Shown here: positions 10,624 through 21,206 of the stretch, piece by piece
Numbering within the stretch: position 1 is the first letter of the stretch
Layout of the letters: every line of letters begins with the position of its first letter
Assembly: GCF_016808335.1 (NCBI RefSeq)
Contig: NC_053142.1
Coordinates: 52,593,108-52,657,107 of the forward strand
Reading direction: 5' to 3'
DNA from: Panicum virgatum
Lineage: Eukaryota > Streptophyta > Magnoliopsida > Poales > Poaceae
DNA length: 64,000 nucleotides
The notes under the pieces: model-generated
The model's input: only the letters and a program-made list of their open reading frames with translations
Databases searched by the model: none
Told to the model about the DNA's origin: nothing
Program-made: the position numbers and the translations under genes

Positions 10624-11931
10624 CTATTGCTGCCCGCGTGCCTGCTGCTGCTGCTCTTGCTGCCGGCGGGAGGAATTCCTCGGCGGTGATGGTGGTGGTC
10701 CAGTCGCCCCAGAGGGCCCATGGGGGCCGGCAGCCCGGGAGCTACCCTGGCCTGCGCCCTCAGAAGACCTCTGGCGCTTCGCGGCGGGCTCCGAGACCAG
10801 GGTCTCGTCGCCCCGGAGTAGCCTGCGCCGGCCTGCGTCACCCGACGATGTACCGGAGCTGCCCTGTGCACGGCTGGAGCCGGCTGCGGCCGCGCTGCTA
10901 GCCGCGGCCTGCTTCCCCTTCGTGGTGGCGCCGGACCCCGCACCGCTCAGCGTAGCCTGATCCCCGGATGCGCCAGGGATCCGGAGCCCACGGTTCGCGT
11001 CGCCTCCGGTCTGGCGTGGGGCCAGTCCCCCGTCGTCCAGAGTCGGCAGGGTTGCCAGCACCGCCACCCTCGCGGGGTCCTCGCAGAGGGGGACTATGCT
11101 CTGCGGGAGGATCAGGTTCTCTGGGATGAAGGTGTCTCCCGTCACGTTCCGCACCAGGACCTCCAAGGCCTCCTGGGTCAGGTCGCTTCCCTCCCCGCAG
11201 TGGGTCCTGCTGCAATCGTTGAGGCCGGTGAAGCTCCACGCCGGTCGCGGCCGCTGCTTCAGGGGGGCGATCCGGCGCTTCACGAAGTCCCCGAGCACGT
11301 GCCACGAGGTGAGGCCACTCTCCGCCAGCGACCTGATCTTGTCCAGCACGGAGTCGAACTCCGGCTGCAGCGACGGCTTGGCCCTCCAGGATGCTTTGTC
11401 GGAGGCGGGCCCCTCGGTCGGCAGGGCAAGGCGCTCGTTGGCTTCGGTGGTGGCGATTACCCAATCCCTGCGCCACTCCTTCGACCTTCCACCAGCAAGA
11501 CCGGGAATGTAAGGAGTCGGCAGGTCGCTCCTTATCTGGAAGTAGTATCCCCCTACTTCGTCCTTGCTCCTTCCGGACCTCACCAGAATGAAGAAGTAGC
11601 GGAAGAGGATGACGCAGGGGCGCACTCCCACGAACATCTCGCATAAGTGCACGAAGATGGACGCCAGAAGGAGGGAGTGGGGCGTCAGATGCTGAAGTTG
11701 GAGGCCGAAGTCTTCCAGCAGCAGTAGCAGGAATGAAGAAATCGGCAGTCCCATGCCGGCGGAGATGTGCGAGGTGAATAACACAAACTCCCCGGCGCGG
11801 AGGTTGCCAAGAGGAACCGAGCCTGCTCGAACCCCCCAGCCGGTCTCCTGTGCACTCCACCCGAGTAGGCGGCGCACTGTATTCAACTCTCCCTCGGTCT
11901 GGAAGCGGTGGGGATGAACAAGGGATGCCAT
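10624..11931 (-). CDS. Antisense Tat gene, N-terminal domain ORF
   Basis: A 435-codon ORF antisense to gag-pol, starting at ATG 11931-11929 (MASLVHPHRF). Residues about 45-330 resemble the plant family annotated as 'putative gypsy type transposon' domain: FVLFTSHISAGMGLPISSF, then LHCEMFVG-like and WSFTGLND-like stretches. The C-terminal 90 residues are Ser/Pro/Gln-rich. It ends at TAG 10626-10624 inside a CAG run (QQ*QQ), and the same frame stays open beyond it except for a second TAG at 10587-10585. An antisense ORF between pol and the 3' LTR is known in Tat/Grande elements; its function is unknown. The 5' leader is CT-rich, with a TTTATATT motif about 140 bp upstream that could be a promoter of its own. 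Confidence 0.75.
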   Translation of the reverse strand: MASLVHPHRFQTEGELNTVRRLLGWSAQETGWGVRAGSVPLGNLRAGEFVLFTSHISAGMGLPISSFLLLLLEDFGLQLQHLTPHSLLLASIFVHLCEMFVGVRPCVILFRYFFILVRSGRSKDEVGGYYFQIRSDLPTPYIPGLAGGRSKEWRRDWVIATTEANERLALPTEGPASDKASWRAKPSLQPEFDSVLDKIRSLAESGLTSWHVLGDFVKRRIAPLKQRPRPAWSFTGLNDCSRTHCGEGSDLTQEALEVLVRNVTGDTFIPENLILPQSIVPLCEDPARVAVLATLPTLDDGGLAPRQTGGDANRGLRIPGASGDQATLSGAGSGATTKGKQAAASSAAAAGSSRAQGSSGTSSGDAGRRRLLRGDETLVSEPAAKRQRSSEGAGQGSSRAAGPHGPSGATGPPPSPPRNSSRRQQEQQQQARGQQ

Positions 11932-12064
11932 TACTTAGTGAAGGTGAGAGGAAGCCGGCGCAGGGGAGCAGGGAGCAAGGGGCAAGGAAAGCTCGAAGGC
12001 AAAGGGGCGCAAGAGATGGAAGGAAGAAGGCGAAAGTGGGAAAGAAATCATGGAATGTGGCTCA

Positions 12065-12078
12065 CCCCAATATAAAGC
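12065..12078 (-). promoter_or_regulatory. Possible core promoter of the antisense Tat gene
   Basis: On the minus strand a TTTATATT stretch lies about 140 bp before the antisense ATG and is followed by a C/T-rich leader, the usual look of a plant promoter and 5' UTR. Weak evidence from composition and position only. Confidence 0.3.
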
Positions 12079-12548
12079 CTGACTCATCCGACGCGCCCCG
12101 GAATTGTCGCTGGAACCCAAGCGACGCCCGCACTTAGGGTTAACCGCCCGGTCCATGGCAAGGGGGGCCAGGCCCACCTGTCAGGGAGAGCGGGTAACCA
12201 ACAAAGGTGTGAAAAGGCGGGATCCGAACCGTCGCCCGCTGCGCGTGAAGCAAGGCGGAAGCTGAGCTGACGTGCGCGTATTAATCGCAGGCGTGGCCGA
12301 GCTTTTCGGGAGCTGTGCCGGTGGTAAATGATCCGTTTACTCCGGCCGCAACAATGCCGAACGTCGCGCGCGTGACTAGGTGAACCACTGTTCGTGGGGC
12401 CCATAGTCAGGAAGCCGTTGCGATGTGATGAGGCAGCAACCAACCCGAGGGGTAGTCAAAACCGGTCAAGACCCCCACAGAAAGGAGCTTCAAGCTAAAC
12501 AGAGCCAAATCGCAGAAGTGGCCCCACCTGTGGGTTCGTACCTCCCCC

Positions 12549-12568
12549 AAGGTGGGCCCGGGGGCCAC
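12549..12568 (+). promoter_or_regulatory. Polypurine-tract region before the 3' LTR
   Basis: The 20 bases just before the 3' LTR read AAGGTGGGCCCGGGGGCCAC. They are G-rich but interrupted by C, so this is an imperfect polypurine tract. Position defines it more than composition. Confidence 0.5.
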
Positions 12569-13608
12569 TGTCGGTACCCTATAGCAGGGATACCCACTCT
12601 TCTTGCAGCTAGGTAGGACCTGCGTAGTTATCCGTAACTGCACGGGAGGGACGGAGTAGCCAGGTCCCACAGGCCAGGCTTTTCCCTCACCAGGCCAACG
12701 GCCCCGGACCGTACCCCGCCTAAGGATGGGTCCGGTGACGCCACGTGACTCTAAGGAAGGGAAGCTCCGAGCTGACCGCCGAGGCCTCGGACCCCCAGAG
12801 GGGTCCGGGACCTCCTGCGCCCGTCCGGACTCCCCTCACCATGTAGGGGTCCGGAGCCGCCACGTGTCCCGGAGGCGCGGGATCGTGCGCGAGTCTTCCG
12901 CAGGAAGACTCGCCCACCCACCGCTTTTAATGCAATGGACAAGGCGTGCTCTGCCGCCGCGGTACACGAGGCAGCCTTTGTCAGGCCCCGCTGCGCGCCG
13001 CGTATTACCAAGGAGCACAGTGGAGCCGCCTGTGCCGCGCCCGCGCAGGGCCCGCCTGCAGCATTAAATGGATACGACAGCACGACGCTTTTCCATCATG
13101 CCGCCTACGCCGCAAGCTACTCCGCCCGCTTAAGCAACGTGGCGGGCGATGCCTCTAGCTACGTCAGGCTCCGTCTCGACAAGACAGCACCAGGACATGA
13201 TGGACGAAGGGCTCCAGGAGCAGGCGAGGGAATCCAAGAGAGATCTCCTTTGCCTGCGACGCCATAAAATATAAACAGTACGTTATGCTGCATCGTTGGA
13301 CCCACCTGTCGGGGACCCAACGGCTGTGTACGCGCCCCCTTGAGATATAAAAGGGAGGCGCTCGCTGCGCACAGGACAATCCAGACAGACTCAAGCTCTT
13401 GCAACCTTCTCACTCTCGTGGGAAGGCAATACAACACACAGTGGACGTAGGGTATTACGCTCCGGCGGCCCGAACCACTCTAAATCCTGCTGTGTTCATC
13501 GTGTTCTTGAGTGAGATCGATCTAAGACCAGCTAACCCCCGAGTACACACCCTCAGGGCTAGGGCGGGTGCCATCCGCCACCCGGCTGTGGTTTGCAGCA
13601 CCACGACA
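12569..13608 (+). repeat. 3' LTR of the Tat element
   Basis: 1040 bp with the same ends as the 5' LTR (TGTCGGTACC...CCACGACA), followed by the target duplication ATGTC at 13609-13613. It differs from the 5' LTR at about 12 positions, all transitions, by visual comparison. Confidence 0.95.
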
Positions 13609-13613
13609 ATGTC

Positions 13614-16600
13614 CTGCATATCTTCCTCCCAAAAACTCCCGTGGGGGAAAAATAGAAGATATGACATATATCCTTGTATTGATATTGCCTCGTTAAAAAT
13701 GTTTCTATGAGAAACCCCAAAAGAAAAACTCATAAAAAGAAAAGGATGCAATATGATACTTAACAGGTTACAATCAAGAGGACACTCTCCCTGAACCTTG
13801 CAAATGTTAAAGTCCACACGTATCAATTCAACAAACACTTTCCAAGTGTGAAATATGGTAGTGACTTTATAATAAATTTGCGAAGTAATCACATATTTAA
13901 TTTGCAAGGTTTTGTTCCTCAAATGTATCACAACATATGAGCATAAACCATTTTGTGAGTAATAGCACAATATTACACTTACATAACATGTTTGCATCCA
14001 AGCAATACAGGTAACCTTATTTCAATAAATAAGGTTAGTGATCATAATGACCACTTAATGAAATCAAACATAAATATGTTAGATTTCTGAATGATGTGAG
14101 AATAATCATTAGAGTCTATGCAACCTCTATGAGAATTCTACCACAAAGACATCAGTCAGTGATACGCATTAATGGGGATTAGTTGTGCAATATCTTCATA
14201 TCCCTTTATGGTCCCTATTCAACTCATCCAATGATAAGTTGAGAGTCTTTCGTACACATAGATATCTACTGATATCTTCTAACTCCTGCCACAAAGGCCT
14301 TATCGGAGTAGCGCTATTTTGTGCTAACAAATATCTGCAAATGCAATATCAGGCCTGTTGCAACTTGCAAGATACATGAGCGCTTTGTTGGTACTAGGTT
14401 CAATCCAGGGTCAAAATAACAATCCATTTTTAGAGACTAAACGATCATAAGAGCTCATGGATATGCTCATCCAATATCCAAATCAGATATTGGTGTACTG
14501 ATGTGTATGCTTAAGTTAACTTGGTTTTACCCAAATGTTCATCTCATAATCTGTCATGAGATGATTGCATAATTAACAATGTGATCAAAAAGACACAAAA
14601 ATCCATTCATGATTTCAATACGACTACATTTATACAACCATCACTGTTGGAGTAAGCTTTCCGAGGAAAGAACTCACCCAATAAGTGTACCATAAACACT
14701 GACTACATCAAGTCATGCATTGACTTGAGTTGTACATGATGTATGTTGCGATTTTAATTCTTAACACGAAGTCCATTGACTTGTGTATCTAAATCCATCA
14801 AGTTTCAAAGATCCGCCATTCATCAAATGTAGGAACATAATTTTCACATACCAAGGTCTCTGCACGAAATCATATGCTACAAGCTCTTACTGTCTCACCA
14901 TCATGCTTCTATCAAGAAAGCATTATGAGAGTAACATATTACTCCATCACCATTTAGCGAGAGCGATTCTCCTCAGTTGCCACCTTTCATTTGACCCAAA
15001 GTGAGCGCCACAATCGCTCTTGCCTAGGACTTTGGTCTGGATCCAGTAGGTACGGCAATCCAATATGGAGAAAATGTCGACATTGTAGACTTTATGCAAT
15101 TGGTTCAACATAACCAATATTCCTTGTAAAAATATTAACCCTCGAACTTCATGACACTCTTACAAGGACAGAGTTAGGGCGTTCCAATGACCCAGCGCCT
15201 CAATATGTGTACACATATGCTGATCTTTTGAATGATACACATCCATAGGCTTTGGATAGTGAATATCCCATAAGGTGTCAATCAACTTGGTATTCATTAG
15301 CATTTACTCTTCATGGAAAAGCTTCCAACAAGCTATATTCCTTGTGACCATTCTTCTCCCCCTCTTATTGGGAGTTGAGTGGTTTTCAAATGGTACCTCC
15401 ACTCTTTCTGGCACAATGGTAAACAGAAGACACCTTGAGTAAATGCATTCGGCAGAATATTTGCAAACATTGCAAATATATAAGATTCTGAACTAGTAGT
15501 TTAGATTCTTATTTTACATGGATAACACAAAGGAAGAATATCAAAATGTGACATTCACTCCTGATTCTTGACATTCTCTGTGTGGCATAAATCTTCACCT
15601 AATGCCTGGAATCCTCCTCATAGATGATCAGCATACGGGGGCATAAACAAAGTCCCCTTTGGATAATCGGAGGTATAAAATGAATGACGGATTCTTAAAC
15701 CTCCAGAATTTCCTTGCCCATAGTTGTATGTTGTGGTGGTGATATCAATATGTCCAAGACATATCTAACATGCGAGTGGGAAATAGATTTCAAATATCTA
15801 TGTATTTACTGCAAACGGAGGGAGCCGTATGATTGTAGTTTGATGAATTTAAAATGTATGTGGCGTGTACATCCACATTCCACCGACACATGTTGGCTTT
15901 TGCAATTCTATTTTGACCACATAAAATAGTTGCATTCTCTTGACCAGAGATTCAACTAAATCTTCATAAACCATCATGGATGTAAGGTACTTGAAAATAT
16001 AGTTCCCAAAAGGACATACAATTCCATATGCATAGATGTGATCCCGTGTCCAGGATCAATTGCTCTAAATAAACAATTTGAGCAATGAGTTTGCCAAAAA
16101 TTGTATCACGCCCTAAGTGACACAAACGGAACTATATTTTTTGAAGGAATAAATGGAACTATATTATGCATTAACACACTCTTTTAAATACCTAGTTGAT
16201 CCACATGATGTTTAAATAGAGCCACATTTGCTCATATTCAAAATTTAAGGTAAGAGGCCCTTAAATTAATTCCCTTAGAGTGCCCATGATGCACATCAAA
16301 TCCAATGATTTGGGGGAATTGATGATGTGACCAATAGAATTGATAATAATTCTTCTCATTCTAGGCAGAATGACTAGGCCGTCATGCCAAATCTTGATTC
16401 CATCATGAGAGAATTATTCTATACGCAACATGCATTACTAGTTTAATGTATGTGTTGTACAAATCCAGATGGGATAGAAAACACTCTTCAAGTGTTTCAG
16501 TGCCAAATCCATTGCATCTGTTAAAATAGGAAACCATTTCCTATTTAACTTATGTGTATCAACACATGAATGTCATTTCAACGAATACATTGTAACTTAG

Positions 16601-17138
16601 AAGGGTACGAGTCTCATCAGGATATAATAATTTTTCCTCGATGGTTACTTTGTTTCCATGGGAAAAATAATAGTGGTTCATCCTAAACCAACTATCATAG
16701 CTTCGCATCCAGCGACTTTTAAAATATTTCGCATCCGGCGACTTTTAAAATATTTCTTTCTCTCTTTGAAGAGCCTGGAAATATTTTATTTTCCGAAGTT
16801 TACTAGGCATATCTCTTTCCATCGGATCCTGTAACAATCTATAGTATTGCAGAATTTTAACATAAAAATTTATGCAAATACATAGAACACATACAGTTGA
16901 TACTATTGTAAACATAGTGCTTAGTACAAACATAGTATGGACAACATCATGTCTTCTATTATAATCCTTGCAAATTATAATTATCTGGAAGATAATATAA
17001 GGAGCCGGGTTAAGGTCTCCAAACATATTGTTGGACTCGCAATCCATGACAATATTGTTATTTCTCGATGGATTCTCCCCTTGTTGCAGAGTCTTGGTTT
17101 CACTTGGTCTCGTTCCATCAGGAATATAGTCCGAAGTA
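13614..17138 (-). repeat. Old copia-like relic, AT-rich, mostly non-coding
   Basis: AT-rich sequence with no long open frame. Near its right end (17040-17130), reading the minus strand gives a gag-like tail (PDGTRPSETKTLQQGEN, then ESNNMFGDLN). The other part of that gag lies beyond the solo LTR at 20077-20420. The whole stretch is therefore read as a degenerate minus-strand copia-family element, perhaps one that never carried a full pol. The rest (13614-17000) shows nothing I can name, and short ORFs there are chance. Confidence 0.45.
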
Positions 17139-17143
17139 CTAGC

Positions 17144-20071
17144 TGTAACGCCCTGCCTCGCGGACAGTCCGCTTGGTACGGCGGACGATCCGCGACGCGC
17201 TCTGCTTCATCTACTCCGTGATCGAGGATCGTCGGTCGTCGCCACGTGCCGGCCATCGAGCTTTTCCCCAGCCACCCCGTACGCCGCATTGAAGGCGAGC
17301 CCATCCTCCTCACCCACCCGCGCCCACTCCCTCCCTCCCTCCCTCTCTCTCTCTCTCTCGGTTCACTCTCCCTCTCCCTCCCGACGCCATGGGCGACGCT
17401 TGAGCGCCTCCCCTTCGCCGACCAAATCCGCGAGCTTCCCTCCATGGATTTCAAATCCACCGCACCCAGAGCTCGACCACCTCTCTAGCTTCCTCCTCAA
17501 CCCCTCAAACCATAGCCACGACCTCCACCTCGCCAGGAATCCCGGATTCCCCGGCCGCCAGTTCGAGTTTTGCCCAAACTCGACCTCGCCGTGGAACTCC
17601 ATCGTCCGACCACCGTTTCTTCCATTCAAGGGATCGAATCGACTGTATGTAAGCCGCTAATGCTTGTGCTCCCCTCGTTCCTCCACGTTCTAGTGGTTTC
17701 CACGCATGTTCTCAACAAAGTCGTTGTTGACCGCCACGGGCCGCACGTCGCCGACTAGGTTAGGCTTGATTTCTTCGCGTGCGTCACCCATGCCCGTGTG
17801 CGCCTCGTCCAGTAGATGGTGTAGTGCTAGCCTCGCCATCGTTCGGGCCACCGTGGGCGAGAACGGCGCGCCGCGTTGCCGGGCCGGCCTCACTGGTGGC
17901 GGCGTGCGGTGTCAAAAGATATGAATCGCGGATGGTCCGCCTAGGAGGGTCGGACAGTCCACATGTCAAGTTAAAATTTGTCCACAGATGATGTTGTCTC
18001 TGATGGTTTCGTAGAATTGAACTGCGGACGGTCTGCTATTGGAGAGCGGACAGTCCGCCGTAGAGTTCGAAATTTGTCCAGAGATGGTGTTGTCACTGGT
18101 GGGTTTCGCAGGGTTGAACTGCGAACGGTCCGCTATTGGAGAGCGGACGGTCCGCCATAGAATCTAGAATTTTGTCCAGAGACGTTGTCGTCTCTAGTGG
18201 TTTGGCAGAGTGAACTGCGGACGGTCCGCCAAGGAGGGCCGGACGGTCCGCTGTAGAATTTAAAATTGTGTCCAGAGGCGTCGTTGCCTCTGGTGGTTTT
18301 GCGGAGTTAAACCGCGGACAGTCCCGCTATTTTGGAGCGGACAGTCCACCTTATAGTTTTGAAGTTTGTCCAGAGACATAGTTGGTTCTGGTGGGTCTGC
18401 CGAGTTGAACGCGAACGGTCCGCCACTTGGGAGCGGACAGTCCGCAGTACGTTTCATTTCGAAGTATAGTAATTATATAGTTGGGTTGCACTCAGTTATT
18501 TCATATGCATTCGTGTAGCATCCGCAGTTGAGGACGTTGTGTATGAGGTGATTGCGGCACCACAGGAGCAGCCGGAGCAAGCCCAGGAGGAGAGGCGTGA
18601 GAACCCGGCCCAAGGCCCGTCTGACCCCAGCTCTGAGCAGCAGCCCGAAGGCAAGCCCCGGTGCATAACCCTTATTTCAAATTATGCAACAGTATAAATG
18701 TAGATTTATCTATCTATTCTTGTGCATTAAAGTTATAGGAGTTGAATGGAACCATAGATGCATAACCCCTAGGTACCATGAGTTCTATACTAGTATAGGT
18801 CAGACGATAGATGTGCTATGCTAGATAGGGTTTGGTAGAAGTCGAGTAATTTCCAGTTACTTACGAGATATAGGTTATTTTATGTTTCCATATATGAGCT
18901 ACTAATATTGGAAAGAAAGGAAAAATAGAATCTGAGACTGGGCGGAGAAAAGTGTAGCTCCGTCTGAGTCGATTGAGGACCGTACCGTTGTTGGCCCTGC
19001 TGATCATGTTTGAACTGTACTAACCGCATGCCGGGAGTAGGAGGTAGTCGAAACCGGTAAACCTAGTACTGCCTTACTTCGAAAGTATAGGACTCCTTCC
19101 CACCCCTTAGGGCGAGTCGAGTAGTCGCGGAGAATTGGGATGCATGTATTTACTTTTGGTGGTCTCTCGTTGAGCTCGGCTAACTATACACTGGTGGTGC
19201 GGTCCTGTAGTTCGAGACGGGGAGGGAAATGGTTGGTGCGTGTGGTCCGACGGGGCCTATGCGTGCCGTGTTGGTTAGGTCCACCTTGCAAGGTTAAATC
19301 GAATCGATTCGCCGTTGGTCGCTCTCGGACATGGGCACCTTGATCACTGCGTGACATCGTAGTAATGAGATGAAATAAGAATGATATATAGTTATGATTA
19401 CTTGGAATGTTATTATATGTCTCACCATGTTTGTTCTAGATATGCTAATATTAGATGATGGTTAAGATATATAGAATCATGAGCTAAAATATGGAAAAAT
19501 AAGGATTCACTTTAGTCGCTGTTTCCGCAAAACTAACTACCTGCCAAAAAGCCTGGCATGTCTAGATATGTGGGCTATGTATACCCAAGGTCGGGTAAGT
19601 CTTGCTGAGTATTAGTTGCTCAGGGCTTTTGTTGAAACATTATTTCAGGACACGCAGACGTAGACTTCTGTCCCTGCTGCGTTAAGTTCATCCGTCGGGA
19701 CGCAGAGGGATGGGAGGTTGTGGAGCCAGACACTTAGTTAGGGGTCTCCTCGGCGTGCAAGTGTGGTAGTCGTAGACTTTTACCTCTGTTCGAACCTTAT
19801 TTTCAGTAATGTAAAGTTTGTAAATTATGTATGTTTTAAACTTGATTTGTAAAACTTATGGTTGAGTCTTGTGTATATTGTTGTGTTTTCAAATGTATGT
19901 CGTGTTTGTACCATATGTGCCCACCTTCGTGTGAGACTATCGGTGTTGTTTCGATCGGGACGTGGGCTGAGAAAGGGCTGTCAAATTAAATCATTAAGCT
20001 AATGCGCCCGATGTGCTCAAATAACGGCCATTACGCTTAATTTAGAGTTTTAATTTGGTGGTTCCGTCACA
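17144..20071 (+). mobile_element. Solo LTR, 2928 bp, TSD CTAGC
   Basis: Starts TGTAACGCCC and ends CCGTCACA, flanked by perfect CTAGC copies at 17139-17143 and 20072-20076. No internal region is present, so it is a solo LTR left by recombination between two LTRs. The start resembles TGTAACACCC-type LTRs of Tekay/Del chromoviruses, which is only suggestive. An inverted relative occupies 62187-64000. Inside are a CT-rich GC-rich stretch (17240-17900) and a tandem array (17928-18447). Confidence 0.9.
17928..18447 (+). repeat. Six tandem 96-97 bp units with GCGGACNGTCCGC palindromes
   Basis: Units begin at 17928, 18024, 18121, 18217, 18314 and 18411, spaced 96-97 bp. Each carries two near-palindromes of the form GCGGACGGTCCGC about 20 bp apart, followed by a GTCCAGAGA box and a TGGTTT box. 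Copies differ by point changes and small indels. This is a minisatellite internal to the solo LTR. The spacing and mutated 'repeats' exclude CRISPR. Confidence 0.9.
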
Positions 20072-20076
20072 CTAGC

Positions 20077-20460
20077 CTCATGCACTTTGGAGATGAAGTA
20101 TACCCATCCTTCCTTCAGCATTCTGTCCATGTCTCATAGACATCATGTACAGTTCCACCAAATACTTAGAGATCTTATATTTCTTTGCGACATGAATTGT
20201 AATAACCACACTTGAAATAAATCTTGTGGTTATCATATTTATTTAGGTTTAGAAATATCTTTTCCATGTTGAAGTTTTTTCGAGGCTTGCGGATTTTTCT
20301 TCCGCTTACAACCAGATGAGTTTCTAGGGTGGTTGCTAGAACCATCCCTCCCACTCTTTTGAGTGACATGCACTTCAGATAGAGGAGCAATACCCTGAAT
20401 GTCTTTAGTATTTCTACCATGTTTATTTTATTGAGAACGGCTCTTAAATGATTGATCCTC
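20077..20460 (-). pseudogene. Copia gag relic with zinc-knuckle remnant
   Basis: On the minus strand the sequence reads a basic stretch (SGCKRKKNPQASKKLQHGK) followed by a knuckle-like FKCGYYNSCRKE and then degenerate tail sequence that resumes at 17130 on the far side of the solo LTR. Stops and lost Cys/His residues show it is dead. It fits a copia-family gag C-terminus, but the similarity is weak and judged by eye. Confidence 0.5.
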
Positions 20461-21206
20461 CGTGTAGAAATTTTGTAGCATAGTACTCACAAAGACTAAC
20501 GAGTTACATGCATGGATGCTATTAGTCACAGTCTTACAGAAAATCGATGTAAGAAATAAATAGATGGTCTTAGTGGACGGTGACGTGGCGTTTGATGTAG
20601 TGAATTCCTATACGACATGGATAGCTTTGCATCTTGAGAGAAATAGAGTTAATAACTCTTAGTGGGGTGCATCTATATCGGTTATATATATTACTTTACA
20701 TTTTGAGAGAATAATTAAGCAGGGGAGCCCCTATATAAGATGGAAAATGTGGGTATGTAAAAATAAATTACAAAGAAAATTTGAACTTCTTTAACAAAAG
20801 CAAATTAAAGTTGTTAAAAAATTGAAATAGCTTAAAAATTTCTAAGTAATTTATAATTGTTGGCTTCTACACATTGGATATTACTGTCGCTTGGTCAATT
20901 GTTTCAGTGAACAGGTGAGGTGAAGTCGCTAATGTATGCGCATTCTGTTGTTGTTAAAAGGAGAAAAGTCTATTTCAATTTCAGAGGATGATTCTTTCAT
21001 CTCCGAGGCTGCCTTTTTCGCTGGGGAGAAAGTCTGCGGCCCCACCGGTCAGAGAGAGGGAGGGTGTCATCAGCCAAACAAGAAGACAGATAAATGCCCG
21101 GCCTGCCTTATCCCTCTCCACCTCCGACCGAGCCGAGCACCTCCCTCTGGCCCTTCCCCCTCCACCTTCCTCCCCCCTACCGCCGGCCGGCTAGTAGAAA
21201 GAAAGA
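20461..21206 (+). other. Upstream region of plastid S17 gene
   Basis: AT-rich up to about 20930, then increasingly C/T-rich towards the S17 start codon (CTCTCCACCTCC near 21110), as expected for a grass 5' UTR. No confident TATA box or other gene is visible. Confidence 0.5.

Larger units (their letters stand above)
91..13608 (+). mobile_element. Tat-type Ty3/gypsy LTR retrotransposon with antisense gene
   Basis: A 13,518 bp LTR retrotransposon with complete ends. Two 1040 bp LTRs start TGTCGGTACC and end CCACGACA, flanked by the 5 bp duplication ATGTC (86-90 and 13609-13613). The order is LTR, primer-binding site, gag-protease, RT, RNase H, integrase, spacer, an antisense gene, and LTR. Integrase after RNase H places it in Ty3/gypsy. 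The RT motifs (VYVDDIVVKT), the great length and the antisense ORF before the 3' LTR are features of the Tat/Grande group. By eye the LTRs differ at about 12 sites, all transitions (about 1.15%), so insertion was recent. Stops and frame changes in gag-pol and the antisense gene make this copy non-autonomous, although its cis signals look complete. Confidence 0.93.

Noticed and set aside
9804..10901. Sense-strand frame of 365 codons in the Tat element
   Set aside because: Low-complexity complement of the antisense Ala/Pro repeat; the conserved domains lie on the minus strand.
10898..11860. Second minus frame of 320 codons over the antisense N-terminal domain
   Set aside because: Shifted frame of the ORF 11931-10624; no recognisable motif.
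17928..18447. CRISPR-like array
   Set aside because: Units are 96-97 bp, tandem, imperfect and without unique spacers; the genome is a plant.
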